Shown here: one piece after another, positions 7,339 to 16,863 of the stretch
Layout of the letters: the number at the start of each line of letters is the position of its first letter
Position numbering within the stretch: position 1 is the stretch's first letter
Source of the DNA: a virus
Direction: 5' to 3' (one strand)
IMG/VR virus record: IMGVR_UViG_3300027763_000081
Location: 1-50,780 of that record
Length of the DNA stretch: 50,780 bases
Notes under the pieces: generated by a model
Told to the model about the DNA's origin: nothing
Database searches by the model: none
What the model saw: only the letters and a program-made list of their open reading frames with translations
Translations under genes and position numbers: made by a program

Positions 7339-7367
7339 ATTGTACCATGATCCACGACACCCTACAA
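7339..7367 (-). promoter_or_regulatory. Leftward sigma70-like promoter for the helicase arm
   Basis: On the leftward strand TTGTAG (7367-7362) and TACAAT (7344-7339) are separated by exactly 17 bases, and TGG directly before TACAAT gives an extended -10 element. Transcription would start near 7332 and reach the helicase ATG about 34 bases on. It overlaps the ribosome-binding site of the divergent gene at 7377. The short divergent gap means both arms may be controlled together. Confidence 0.6.
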
Positions 7368-7376
7368 GGAGATCGC

Positions 7377-8432
7377 ATGGGAAACGACCCAAATCAATGG
7401 CTTCGTGATCGCGGACTCGGACAGTTCATCCCGCCGCAAGTCTCATCCATGTCGCAGGCTGGAAACGCAGGCATGAACGCCAAGCGTGCCGGTTACTACG
7501 CCAACACTCCGTCCAAGCGATACATCCCCGACAACCTCAAGCAGGACATCGACAAGCCTGGCTTTGACGCGCACGCCAAGAACCCCGCTGGAATGACGCC
7601 CGAGCAGAAGTCAGCATGGATGGCGCAGCACGGCGACTCCGCAATGCCGAGTTCCACATACACCGGCAAGCCCGCAAAGAAGCAGGCAGCCGCTGTTGTT
7701 CCTCCTCCCGGTGTCACTCTGGCACAGCACCTCGACGGCATCAAGCCAGCACCAGTTGCAAAGCCCACGGTTACCGTTGGGTCGCCAGTTCTTGGTGGCA
7801 AGACACCTCCCGGCGTTTCTGCAATTCTTGGAGCCGCTACCGGAGCTACCGGATCGGCTCCTAAGTTCCCGACGGCACCTTCATATCAGGGTCCAACCGA
7901 AAAAGACATTCAGGCTGGCCGCAAGGCAGCACAAGATCGCATCGCTGGTTACGAACGACTAGCAAAGGACTGGACGGATGCTTCTCCTGAAGAACGGGAA
8001 GCAATTACCAGAGGCATGTCCTTCAATGAAACTGCAGATTTTGCCGAGGCAATTAAGGATGAAAGCCGACGTCGTTACGGCGAAGCCGTAGACAAGGCTC
8101 ACTCGCAACGCGATGCTGCTGATGTGGTGATGCGGGCAACGCAAGAAGCTCGTTCACAGCGTGACCGCGAGTTCAGAAAGCGCATGATTGAGCGTGATGC
8201 CGAAATTACAAGGCTTTCCGGTGAAGCCCGCGCCGCATATCGAAACTCAGAACAAAACACTCGCGACCGCCAGTTTGAATCAGACAAGAGGTTTAGTGAA
8301 GCAATGGCCGAATCGCCGCTGTCTAAGGTGTTCAGCCGTAAGAACCCGTTTGGTGCTGGCGTCAGCAAACTTGGCCGCTGGTTCTCATCGCGTCCTGGTA
8401 TGCAGGACATCCTCCCGTACACGACCGAATGA
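7377..8432 (+). CDS. Hypothetical late protein, Pro/Ala-rich with charged C-terminal half (351 aa)
   Basis: First gene of the rightward arm. ATG 7377 is chosen over ATG 7347 because AAGGAG lies 5-6 bases before it. The 351-residue protein has a flexible Pro/Ala/Gly/Lys-rich first half (about 70-180) and a strongly charged helical second half (about 190-300, rich in Arg, Glu, Asp), likely coiled coil. No family recognised. It overlaps the next gene by ATGA. Position at the head of the virion operon, and style shared with the 993-, 462- and 295-residue proteins, suggest a structural or virion-internal role, but this is inference. Confidence 0.65.
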   Translation: MGNDPNQWLRDRGLGQFIPPQVSSMSQAGNAGMNAKRAGYYANTPSKRYIPDNLKQDIDKPGFDAHAKNPAGMTPEQKSAWMAQHGDSAMPSSTYTGKPAKKQAAAVVPPPGVTLAQHLDGIKPAPVAKPTVTVGSPVLGGKTPPGVSAILGAATGATGSAPKFPTAPSYQGPTEKDIQAGRKAAQDRIAGYERLAKDWTDASPEEREAITRGMSFNETADFAEAIKDESRRRYGEAVDKAHSQRDAADVVMRATQEARSQRDREFRKRMIERDAEITRLSGEARAAYRNSEQNTRDRQFESDKRFSEAMAESPLSKVFSRKNPFGAGVSKLGRWFSSRPGMQDILPYTTE

Positions 8433-8956
8433 AGCGCCCGCGCCCGTCCTACATCTCGCTTGGTGGGGGCCTTCGTCTCCTTGACGAGGACTACTACCTC
8501 GAGAACCTGAAGGGGTTCATCCGGACCCGCCGTGGGTTCCGCGGGCTTTGCCGCGCCATCCAATGCCCGTTGATCCTGGCCGATGGCGGCAAGGTCTATG
8601 TGGACCCCGTCACGTTCCAGATCTGCATGAAGGCCATCACCCGAGCGGGCGGGCGAGACTTTCTCATGCCTGGCGCAAAGAACAAGAACGGCAAGCGCAC
8701 CAACTACCCGCACGCCAGGGCGTCGATCCCACCAGAGGAACTTCGCACCCACTGGCGCTGGCTGGTGGGGGAACTGTGCGCCGGCAAGCGGCTCGCCAAG
8801 ATCGGCACCCCGATGCAGGTCAAACGCGCAATGCTGGACCTGACAACCCGTCTTGCGGAACTCTCGTACTCCACGCTTCCCAGGTTGACTGAAGAGGGGT
8901 ACTCTCAAGCAATACAGCCAGCAAGACTTCCAGAGGATCCAGACAATGGCAAATGA
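8429..8956 (+). CDS. Hypothetical protein (175 aa)
   Basis: A 175-residue basic protein, ATG 8429 in an ATGA junction with the gene before. It begins with a Pro/Arg-rich stretch, has an RTRRGFRGLC basic segment (about 32-41) and two helical regions (about 58-75 and 105-150). The basic patches would suit nucleic-acid or protein binding. No motif or family is recognisable. It overlaps the next gene by 11 bases. Confidence 0.65.
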   Translation: MKRPRPSYISLGGGLRLLDEDYYLENLKGFIRTRRGFRGLCRAIQCPLILADGGKVYVDPVTFQICMKAITRAGGRDFLMPGAKNKNGKRTNYPHARASIPPEELRTHWRWLVGELCAGKRLAKIGTPMQVKRAMLDLTTRLAELSYSTLPRLTEEGYSQAIQPARLPEDPDNGK

Positions 8957-11927
8957 ACGCGTTCGTGGAGCAGGCAGGATTCTGAATTTGGGCAGGGGCA
9001 AGGTGGTCGCGGAAAGGCCGAACCTTCCTGAGCCACCCAAGGTTTATAGCCCCGCTGTTGAATCGCGTGTTGGAAAGATCAACGCAGCGCGCGCATCCGA
9101 AATCGGCCTGAGTGCTGCTGCTGAGCGTGGTCGCATTGGCGATCCAGGCAGCGCATCCAATGCCCAGGTCCTTGCTCGTGCCGTGACTAAGGCTGGCTTT
9201 GGCGAAAACTTTGTCGAGAGGTTCAAGAAGCTTGCACGCAAGAACCTGATTGCCAGCGAGACCACTCGCGTTGGTGGGGACAAGAGATACGTCCCTGATG
9301 ACGCTGATGTCACCGCGCTTGCTCACGAGATGGCTCGTCGCAAGGCCGACAGACATCCGGAACCGCAGATGCGTTCCGTTCTGCGCGACCTTGCAGACAC
9401 CGGGTTCAACTACCAGGCAAGCGGAAATCTTGTCAAGGGAATCCAGAAGGTCGAACCGGAAAAGGTCCGCAAGGGCCTGCTCGGAAACCAGGTTGTCGAA
9501 ACTCCTACGCAAGAGGGCGAACGCAAGAAGGCAGCGTTCATTGCCCAAGAGAGGCGTCCTGCCCGCATTGCGGAAGAGGGCGTTGGCGATGTTGCGATGC
9601 GCAAGAACATTGCCGAGATGGACAGGCTTGAGGCAGAAGCCGAGCACGCCATTGAACTTGGCGACATCCAGCTTGCAGAAGAACTGAAGCAGAAGCGGAT
9701 GACTCTGGTCACCGACTTTGAGTCACGCATGGCCGAAGAGGGCATTCAGTCTGGCGATTACTCTCCGGCAGCTACCGAGCGTACCGCAACCAACAAGACT
9801 GGCGAGAATGCCGAAGAGCGCATTCGTGGTGCAAAGGGCAAGCGTTACAGCGAAACTAGAATTGATACCGCAGACAAGGGTTCTGAAAACGAAGGCTTGA
9901 AGAACATCCCGGGCACCATTGCAACCGAGCCATCGGAAACTTCAGACCGCGGCTTTGCAGTCATTGCATCTGATCCGAAGCTCTACAACAAGTACCTTGA
10001 GAAATTCAACGACGCTGACGTAGAGGCAATCGAAAAGGCTTGGTCTAAGTTTGCAGGTGTCCAGCGCACCGACAAGGATGGCAACAAGATCCCCGGCCGC
10101 GACTACTCGCCCATTGAGCAGATGCAACGTGGCGAGATCCTTGCAAAGTTTGCCAAGAGCCTTGGAATTGAAGCACTTGACAAAAGCAACCAGATTGCAA
10201 AGGCGGGCGGAAGGAATGTTGTTCGTGGTCCAGTAGAAGAGGCGATTGCCAACGAGCAAGCTGCAGGCGTTCGCTCTTCCATGAAGTTGATTGACGAAAT
10301 CATTTCTGGAAAGCGTTCTTACTCTGGACTCAACAGGTACGAAACGCTAAGGGAAACTGGATCTGATATCCGCGCAATTGTTGACTCCCTGAAGGACACC
10401 ACTGGAAACAAGCAGCGGCGCGCAAGGTCCGAATCAAACACAAAGAAGATTGTTGCAAAGGCAATTAATTCTGCTGCCGCAGGAAATCCGTACGAACTTG
10501 CAGGCCTTCGAGAGCAGATGGCAATGATTGTTGAGCGCGGCCAGTTGCCAGAGCAACAGATTGCCAGCGCTGTTGGTTCTGCACCGCAGGTTGGTGCAAT
10601 TGTTGGCGATGTTGGCACGCGCATCCGCGGAGGTGCAAGCACCATTGCCATGCGTCCCTTTGAGGACGTGACCACGGGAGAGCGTCGCAAGGGTGTTGGC
10701 CCAGCAAAGATTCCTCTTGGCGTCGAACCGGTTCGTACCGGCGGCGTCGAAGGAAACGCCATGCGCGAGTCGGTTTCAAGCGGTGCTGTTCTTGGGGAGC
10801 CCACCAGTCGTGGCCGTCGCGCTCCGACTGGAACTCCTGCACGCGCACGTGGTGTTTCCCTGCGCGCCGAAGCCAAGCGCATCCGGGCTGCCGATCAGCC
10901 AAAGGAAACGGAAGCGCCTGCTCCGCAGCAGTTCAAGGATCTTCCCAAGGCGGCAACGCTGCATGACGCGGTGCTTGAGTTCAAGAAGAGTCTTGATACC
11001 GCAGACGTCAATTACGGCGAAGGAGGAACCAGGTCTAATCTTCAGATGACCCGCATTGATCGCCTGACCCGTGATTACGTCAAGGAGATGCGGAAGAACA
11101 AGCCGAATCGAGTGCCGCGCCAGATCAGCAACGCGCGTGAACTCTCGCGCGCGCAAGCTGAACTCAACAAGCTGAAGGCAGAAGTTGCCCTGAACAACAA
11201 GAAGCTTGATGAAGTCCGCCGGATTACTTCTGACTTCAAGAGCAGTTTCAAGCAGACCGGAGAAGGCGGCGAAGCCCGTAGGCCGCTTCTGTTTGGACCT
11301 GGCAGCGGTGCTGAATCTGGCGAGGGTTACTCGACTAGCGTTCCTGAAACATTTGGGATGTACATGGATGCCCTTCAGGGTCGCATCAAGGTTCTTCAGG
11401 GCAGCGTGACTGAATACGAGAAGGTGCTTGAGAAGGCGTACAGCACTGGCAAGTTGAAGCCGCGCGTCACCGGCGCTGCACTTCGTGAAGGCGAACGTGC
11501 GGAGATGTCGCCGCGCATGATGGACATTGACCGCCTGAAGAGGCGTCTTGATGACCGCAACCTTGCCCCCAAGGAACGCGCTCGAATCGAAAAGATCCTG
11601 AGCAGGATCCGCGTGGAGGAAGGTGGTTTCCAGAACCCGCCTGAGAAGAAGTCTGGCCCCATCAAGCCTGGCGCGGCTCCGATATCCACCGCATATGTTC
11701 CGCGCCGGTTTGATCCGATTACCGACGAACGCGAGATTGTTCCCGGCCAGAAGCCGGTTGGCAACGTTGTTCCGCCCAAGGGCCGTCGCAAGTCTGATGA
11801 CCGCAAGCGTGCTGCTCGAAACAGAAAGTTCCCCCCGAAGCAGTACGGCACCCGCTCCAGCGACATTGCAACCCTGAGGGGTGCGCCCGATGCGGTCCAG
11901 CGCCTGCTTGAAGGACTTCCCCGTTGA
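8946..11927 (+). CDS. Very large charged, coiled-coil protein upstream of terminase (993 aa)
   Basis: A 993-residue protein, highly charged and Ala/Arg/Glu/Lys-rich, with long predicted-helical stretches (for example about 205-270, 680-770 and 840-890), little hydrophobic core and Pro/Lys-rich linkers near the C-terminus. No catalytic motif is visible. It sits between two small genes and the terminase region, a place where large proteins are uncommon. Its composition resembles internal virion or ejection proteins, or a scaffold-like assembly factor. The ATG at 8946 lies inside the tail of the previous gene; AGGATCCAGACA precedes it. Its TGA overlaps the TTG start of the next frame (TTGA). Confidence 0.75.
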   Translation: MANERVRGAGRILNLGRGKVVAERPNLPEPPKVYSPAVESRVGKINAARASEIGLSAAAERGRIGDPGSASNAQVLARAVTKAGFGENFVERFKKLARKNLIASETTRVGGDKRYVPDDADVTALAHEMARRKADRHPEPQMRSVLRDLADTGFNYQASGNLVKGIQKVEPEKVRKGLLGNQVVETPTQEGERKKAAFIAQERRPARIAEEGVGDVAMRKNIAEMDRLEAEAEHAIELGDIQLAEELKQKRMTLVTDFESRMAEEGIQSGDYSPAATERTATNKTGENAEERIRGAKGKRYSETRIDTADKGSENEGLKNIPGTIATEPSETSDRGFAVIASDPKLYNKYLEKFNDADVEAIEKAWSKFAGVQRTDKDGNKIPGRDYSPIEQMQRGEILAKFAKSLGIEALDKSNQIAKAGGRNVVRGPVEEAIANEQAAGVRSSMKLIDEIISGKRSYSGLNRYETLRETGSDIRAIVDSLKDTTGNKQRRARSESNTKKIVAKAINSAAAGNPYELAGLREQMAMIVERGQLPEQQIASAVGSAPQVGAIVGDVGTRIRGGASTIAMRPFEDVTTGERRKGVGPAKIPLGVEPVRTGGVEGNAMRESVSSGAVLGEPTSRGRRAPTGTPARARGVSLRAEAKRIRAADQPKETEAPAPQQFKDLPKAATLHDAVLEFKKSLDTADVNYGEGGTRSNLQMTRIDRLTRDYVKEMRKNKPNRVPRQISNARELSRAQAELNKLKAEVALNNKKLDEVRRITSDFKSSFKQTGEGGEARRPLLFGPGSGAESGEGYSTSVPETFGMYMDALQGRIKVLQGSVTEYEKVLEKAYSTGKLKPRVTGAALREGERAEMSPRMMDIDRLKRRLDDRNLAPKERARIEKILSRIRVEEGGFQNPPEKKSGPIKPGAAPISTAYVPRRFDPITDEREIVPGQKPVGNVVPPKGRRKSDDRKRAARNRKFPPKQYGTRSSDIATLRGAPDAVQRLLEGLPR

Positions 11928-12343
11928 CACCCCGCAGCCTCAAGGAGACCAAGCAGGCAGACCCAGGAGATGAGATGATCATGTCCTTCTTCTGCCCTTC
12001 GCGGGTGGGGACGGCCATTCGGGCAACCGAGTGGGACGTCTCGGAGGAGATGGAGCGCCTGGTTGACATTGCCCGGACGGGCAGCGGCAAGACGTCCATC
12101 GACGCCATGAAGCGGATTCGCGAGATCGTGCGCGAGGTGGCTGAACTCAACGGGATGATCACAACGGCGACTGCAACACAAACAGTTACGGAACAACAGA
12201 GCGATGGCAAGACAATTACCCAATCAGCGAGTAGACTCGTCTCAAGCCTCAGGAGGGCCCCAAGTGCAATCTCAGAAGACACAACCGGAACTATCGCCGC
12301 CGTCTACCTGCCATCTCGCGGACATGGATCCGAGGATCGGTAA
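11924..12343 (+). CDS. Possible terminase small subunit candidate (up to 139 aa)
   Basis: An open frame of 139 codons from TTG 11924 (TTGA overlap with the previous stop). ATG 11975 with AGGAG five bases upstream is an equally good start and would give 122 residues. Helical segments such as EEMERLVDIART and IDAMKRIREIVREVAELNG resemble the helical core of small terminase subunits, and the gene lies two genes before the large terminase. The C-terminal 27 codons overlap the next gene in another frame. Family membership is a guess from position and helicity. Confidence 0.5.
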   Translation: MTPRSLKETKQADPGDEMIMSFFCPSRVGTAIRATEWDVSEEMERLVDIARTGSGKTSIDAMKRIREIVREVAELNGMITTATATQTVTEQQSDGKTITQSASRLVSSLRRAPSAISEDTTGTIAAVYLPSRGHGSEDR

Positions 12344-12656
12344 GGCGTTCGCTCGCATTGCTGCAATGGATGGATTGCAGGCCGCACGTGGCGGCGCGCC
12401 AATCCTGTTCTCGATGGGCATCAATGATCCAGCTACCTGGTGGGGCGAACTCTCGGAACTTGGCAACGCAATCATCGAGCGCATCAAGACGAACAACCAC
12501 GTCTTCCACAAGCGCTGGGTTGATGCGGCTACCGAGATTGTTGCGGTTGCACCGGCTGCCGATGAGCCCGCGTTTCTTGCTGCTTGCATCCTTCGCATGG
12601 CCGCTGTCGAGCTGGTTGCGATCAAGGGGATGCAGCGCAAGATGGTGGGTCTGTGA
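12264..12656 (+). CDS. Small protein directly before large terminase (130 aa); alternative small terminase candidate
   Basis: GTG 12264 is chosen because a perfect AGGAGG lies 7 bases upstream; an upstream ATG at 12204 has no such site. The 130-residue protein is mostly helical and ends in a GTGA overlap with the large terminase gene, so the two should be translationally coupled. Coupling to the large subunit makes it a candidate small terminase subunit, competing with the preceding frame. No DNA-binding motif is evident by eye. Confidence 0.6.
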   Translation: MQSQKTQPELSPPSTCHLADMDPRIGKAFARIAAMDGLQAARGGAPILFSMGINDPATWWGELSELGNAIIERIKTNNHVFHKRWVDAATEIVAVAPAADEPAFLAACILRMAAVELVAIKGMQRKMVGL

Positions 12657-14620
12657 ACCCGGTTGCAATCCCAATGCCGGAAGAGGGCAACGCCATGTGG
12701 CCGTTGCCTGCCGACTACCTCACGCTTACGCCTGAGGGTCAGCGGCTTGCTCGCGTCAACGCGTGCTCGCAGTGGCTTGTCCCCACCAACGACTTGCGGG
12801 TGAAGGCAACGCGGTTTGCAGGCAGCGTCAATTTCTTTGACCAGTGGTATCTCCATCCCGACTGGGAGGAGGACTTCAACCCGTACTTCTACGACGATGA
12901 TCCAGTTGATCCGCCAGCAGGACACTTTGCTATCTATCGGATGTGGGCCATGTCCCCCCGATCTATTGCCATTGCACCGCGTGGATACGCCAAGAGCAAT
13001 TGCTTCAGAAAGACTGCGCTCCTCCAGATGCTTACGCGTCCGGCTTTCTCCTTTATCTACGCTACGAGCAGCGTTGACAATGCTGAGCAGACGAGCCAGA
13101 TCCTGAAGACGCAGTTCATCGGCAACAAGCGGATCTTTGACGACATTGCGCCTGAGTTCCCCGATGGACGCATCACGCCAAAGCGCGGCGAAGCATCCTT
13201 CGGAGTCGAGCTCATGTACCTGAACAACGGTTCGTGGTTCCGTGCCATGAGTGCCGAGAGCCGCCAGCGTGGTGGTCGCCCGCGCGTGTACGCGCTTGAT
13301 GACCCCGAGTATGACCCCAAGGCTTCGACCAGCATGTCCATCCTTCGGTCGTACATGGAACGGCTGCTGTTCAAGGTCGTGATGCCGATGGTGACACGGC
13401 GTGATACCAGTGTGCGGTGGCTGGCGACGTTCGTGAGTCGGCGGCACTACGCGTGGCACGCGATGATGACGGAGTTGCTGGCGGATGGCAGCAAGGTGGC
13501 AAAGGATCCCCGCTTTGACCAGTGGTCCCGGTTAATCCTGCGGTCCGAGTACACGGACGAAGATGGAACGCAGCAAAGCGCGTGGCCGTCCATGTGGCCC
13601 ATCAACCGGAAGGTTCGGGATGCCAAGGAGAGTCTGAAGGGCCTCATTACCCTTGAAGACATCAAGGAGATGATCGGCACCCACAACTACAACGCCGAAT
13701 ACCTGGCGCAACCCGGTGAGTCGGAAGAGGTCTACTTCGGCAACATCACCCAGGAGCGCCACGGCTGGTGGCTTGAGAACCCGGATGCCGAGAGCGATAC
13801 GGATCCACATCTCTCGAAGTCAACCTTCTGCTGGAAGAACAAGACGGGCGACACCGAGCGGATGCTGTTGCCTGAGTTCCTGTCGGGCCGGGTCAAGTTG
13901 TTTGCAACCGTAGACACCTCGTACACCTCAACCACGGATTCTGACTTCAAGGTCTGCACGGTCATGGCTTACGACCCGGTGGACGCGGTCCTGTTTGTGC
14001 TGGACACGTGGGGCGGTCAGGTCCGCGAGCCGGTTCTTATTGAGCACGCTTTCCGTCTGGCCATGAAGTGGCACGTGCCAGCCATCCACGTCGAGGTAGT
14101 CCGGCAGTCGTTCAGCCTGTACGCGGCCATGGAGTCGATGGTCAGGCAGCGGGCAGACCAGATCACGGGCATGACGCCGCCCAAGGTCATGAAGCTGAAC
14201 CCCGGCGTCATGGACAAGACTTCCAAGATCAGCGCCCTGAACTACCGGTTTGAGCACGGGCTCATCAAGCTCCCCACCTGGCGGCGAGGCTTGAACCCTT
14301 GGCGGATGCTGTTTGAGCAGATCGAGCAGTTCAACCCCGACGCTGAGAACGGCGGTCTGGCCCACGACGACTTCATCGACACGGTGGCCATGAGCATGTT
14401 TGTGGTCCGTGGACGTATGGAACGGGCTGTTGCGGTGGCAGACGAGGACAGCCGGTTGGTCATTGAAAACCCCCTTGAGGAGATCGGGGAGGGCAACTAT
14501 GTCGACAAGAAGTACGGGTTGAACATTGCGGACGCCATGAATTTCAATAACATCTCGGTTGAGGATGCCCTTCGTATCATGAAGGAACCACCCACCAAGA
14601 GCGGAGGATCGCGTGTCTGA
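12653..14620 (+). CDS. terL: Terminase large subunit (packaging ATPase/nuclease, 655 aa)
   Basis: The DNA-packaging motor protein. I start it at GTG 12653, in the GTGA overlap. The ATPase part shows a Walker A variant PRGYAKS (109-115), a nearby ATSS coupling stretch, and a Walker B-like RVYALDDPEYDP where LDD is followed by the catalytic Glu. The nuclease part shows FATVDTSY (first acidic residue of an RNase H-like fold) and HDDFIDTVAMSMF near the C-terminus with the final acidic cluster. Length of 655 residues is slightly above the usual range. It binds the portal, cuts genome ends and drives DNA into the head. Followed, with 8 bases of overlap, by an 87-residue gene and then the portal gene. 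Confidence 0.92.
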   Translation: MNPVAIPMPEEGNAMWPLPADYLTLTPEGQRLARVNACSQWLVPTNDLRVKATRFAGSVNFFDQWYLHPDWEEDFNPYFYDDDPVDPPAGHFAIYRMWAMSPRSIAIAPRGYAKSNCFRKTALLQMLTRPAFSFIYATSSVDNAEQTSQILKTQFIGNKRIFDDIAPEFPDGRITPKRGEASFGVELMYLNNGSWFRAMSAESRQRGGRPRVYALDDPEYDPKASTSMSILRSYMERLLFKVVMPMVTRRDTSVRWLATFVSRRHYAWHAMMTELLADGSKVAKDPRFDQWSRLILRSEYTDEDGTQQSAWPSMWPINRKVRDAKESLKGLITLEDIKEMIGTHNYNAEYLAQPGESEEVYFGNITQERHGWWLENPDAESDTDPHLSKSTFCWKNKTGDTERMLLPEFLSGRVKLFATVDTSYTSTTDSDFKVCTVMAYDPVDAVLFVLDTWGGQVREPVLIEHAFRLAMKWHVPAIHVEVVRQSFSLYAAMESMVRQRADQITGMTPPKVMKLNPGVMDKTSKISALNYRFEHGLIKLPTWRRGLNPWRMLFEQIEQFNPDAENGGLAHDDFIDTVAMSMFVVRGRMERAVAVADEDSRLVIENPLEEIGEGNYVDKKYGLNIADAMNFNNISVEDALRIMKEPPTKSGGSRV

Positions 14621-14876
14621 CCATATCCAATACGAAGCACCCCGCCCAACTCCCGGCCAGTTGACCGTCACGATTCCCCTGTCGTACTTCAACATGCTGG
14701 TCGAGTCGTATTACACGGGACGGCGCGAACCCCAGCAGGTGGTTCAGCAACCGCTCGAGCGCCCGCAGACCGACGAACAATTCATCAACAGCAATTTCAA
14801 CGGCATCGACCTCATGGAAGACATGCCTCCTGGTTGGGCCCGTGTGAAGAAGAAGGCAGACACCAATGGCAAGTGA
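14613..14876 (+). CDS. Small hypothetical protein between terminase and portal (87 aa)
   Basis: An 87-residue protein from GTG 14613, with GGAGG 7 bases upstream. It overlaps the terminase 3' end by 8 bases and the portal start by 11. It has a Tyr/Phe-containing central helix (LSYFNMLVESYYTG) and Pro/Gln-rich linkers. Small genes here are common in phages and may be head-assembly accessory factors. No family recognised. Confidence 0.65.
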   Translation: MSDHIQYEAPRPTPGQLTVTIPLSYFNMLVESYYTGRREPQQVVQQPLERPQTDEQFINSNFNGIDLMEDMPPGWARVKKKADTNGK

Positions 14877-16863
14877 TGGCGTAAACCTTCCGAAGAACTC
14901 CGTTCAGCTCGGCCGCATCATCGACGCGCACGTGTCGCGTGAGATGCTGAAGCTGACGTATCGCCGCACCCTGTGGCTGCTGGCGTGGTACTACCTAAAC
15001 GGATTCCGCCGGTTCGACATCTTCGACCCGCGCACGGGACGCATCACCCCGCACTATCTGGACGAAGAAGGAAACTTCGAATTCCAATCGACGGAGCTGC
15101 TCTCCATCGTTGACAAGACGACTGCCCGCCTGAACACTATGGACCTTCGCCCTCGTGCGTTGAGGCAGGGATTCAGTCTTGCAGGACTTCGTGAACGTTC
15201 CGTTGCCCAGCTGGTTGCCGACGCTGTGGTCTCTGACCAGCAGCTGGTGGGGGTCCAACGTGACTTCAACTATCTCTTCGCCCTGCTTGGCTCTTGCGGC
15301 ATCACTGGTCACATGGTTGATAGCCCGACGGTTGGACTCACCGCTGACCTCGAAGTCATCCACCCCAAGGAACTGATTCCGTTCCCGAGCCTGGGACACG
15401 ATCACACCAAGGTCCGCGGCATGATCCGCCAGCGCCTTGTGCCGCTTAACTTCCTCAAGGACAAGTACGGCAACCGAAAGATCGACCAGAACATCGAGGA
15501 GATGAACGTCTGGCGTTGGCAGTACGGCCACCAGATGGAAGAGTCGCAGGACGCGCCGTGGAACGGCACCGGTTACTTTGTGTCGACTCTGGCGCAGGGT
15601 GGTGTGCGCGGCAATGTCGAAGATGACGACACGCAGCAGGTTGCCAAAATCCGCGAGACGTGGATCCATGGACCTCGCGGAACCGTCAGCCGTTACATTG
15701 TGTCCAGCGGTGATGTGGTGATTGACGACCAGGACCTGTCGAAGGTCGAGGCGTACTGTCCCATTGGGTTTGCGCGGTTCATGGAAAACGGCACGTTCCA
15801 CGGAGCAGGCCTGTTTGACCTGATGTTTGGCATTGTGCGCGAGATGGAACGGCTCCTGAAGAGCCTGTTCAACAACATCCGCACGATGGACCGTTACGGC
15901 GTGGTACTGATTCCGCAGGGCACAATCAACGAGCGCGCATCCATGCGCGAGGTTGGTCAGGGTCTGCGTTATCTGTCGTACTCGAAGGACTCGCTTATGG
16001 GCGATGACTTCAAGCCGCTGGTCATTCAGCCGTTCAATGCTGGTGATGTGCCGGGCAAGGTTGCACAGTTTGCGAAGTCGGTGATTGATGGCCTGTCGCC
16101 GGTGCAGGATCTGATTGCGGAGAAGGGTCGCGTGGACAGCGCAAGCGGTCTGCAGTTCCTTGACGAGCAGATCAGCAAGGCAATGACTAACCCCACCAGC
16201 GGTGTGCAGGTGGCATTTGGCACGATGTATCGGGCAGTTGTTGCAAAGGCTGCCGGCCAGATGCTCGTGAGTCGCCGGTCGCTGCCGGTGAACAAGTTGA
16301 CGACCGAACTTGCTGGTGCAGTCATCAATCCCGACAACGGAACCGTCTCGTTTGAGCAGAATCCGCTGCCCAACTTCTCGCAGATTGCGTTTACGGTGCG
16401 CGATACTTCGCCGAAGAGCGAGGTTGTTCGCAAGCAGGAAGTCATGGGAATGCTGCAGGCTGGCCTGACAGACCCCGATGGCGTCAAGCTCTTTGCCATG
16501 AAGGAAGGCCTTGACATGGCCCTTTGGATGGAAGAGGAGAAGAGCGCATACGAGAGCATCGTGCGCAACATCCTCCTGTTGTTTGGAGACGGGCAGCAGA
16601 CCCAGCAGATTGTTCTTACTCCGCACACGACGAGGCCGGACATCCAGCTCCGCGTGCTGAGTGCATTCATGGCAAACCCGATCATGGCCGTGGCAAGCCC
16701 AGCGGTTCAGGACGCTTTCAAGGCGTATCGTGAAGCGTTGATCGGATTCATGGGACAGACCTTGCCTGCTATGGTCCCAAACCCGGATGACATGGCCAAT
16801 GTGGCTGGTCAGCCTGGACAACAACAGCAGGCGCAACCTCAGGGAATGATGGCAAATGGCTGA
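14866..16863 (+). CDS. Portal protein (665 aa)
   Basis: A 665-residue protein directly after terminase and directly before an acidic scaffold-like protein and the major capsid protein, the classic portal position. Size and composition fit portals of podovirus-like phages: an N-terminal helical part, a central part with WIHGPRG and strand-rich stretches (crown/wing region), a long helix around VREMERLLKSLFNNIRTMDR, and a Gln-rich flexible tail at the C-terminus. Portals form the dodecameric ring through which DNA enters and leaves. The call rests on position, size and general pattern more than on one motif. Confidence 0.8.
   Translation: MASDGVNLPKNSVQLGRIIDAHVSREMLKLTYRRTLWLLAWYYLNGFRRFDIFDPRTGRITPHYLDEEGNFEFQSTELLSIVDKTTARLNTMDLRPRALRQGFSLAGLRERSVAQLVADAVVSDQQLVGVQRDFNYLFALLGSCGITGHMVDSPTVGLTADLEVIHPKELIPFPSLGHDHTKVRGMIRQRLVPLNFLKDKYGNRKIDQNIEEMNVWRWQYGHQMEESQDAPWNGTGYFVSTLAQGGVRGNVEDDDTQQVAKIRETWIHGPRGTVSRYIVSSGDVVIDDQDLSKVEAYCPIGFARFMENGTFHGAGLFDLMFGIVREMERLLKSLFNNIRTMDRYGVVLIPQGTINERASMREVGQGLRYLSYSKDSLMGDDFKPLVIQPFNAGDVPGKVAQFAKSVIDGLSPVQDLIAEKGRVDSASGLQFLDEQISKAMTNPTSGVQVAFGTMYRAVVAKAAGQMLVSRRSLPVNKLTTELAGAVINPDNGTVSFEQNPLPNFSQIAFTVRDTSPKSEVVRKQEVMGMLQAGLTDPDGVKLFAMKEGLDMALWMEEEKSAYESIVRNILLLFGDGQQTQQIVLTPHTTRPDIQLRVLSAFMANPIMAVASPAVQDAFKAYREALIGFMGQTLPAMVPNPDDMANVAGQPGQQQQAQPQGMMANG

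Noticed and set aside
11924-12343. GSGKTS in this protein read as a Walker A motif
   Set aside because: The stretch TGSGKTS lacks the full G-x4-G-K-[ST] context and any Walker B; the protein is too small for an ATPase.
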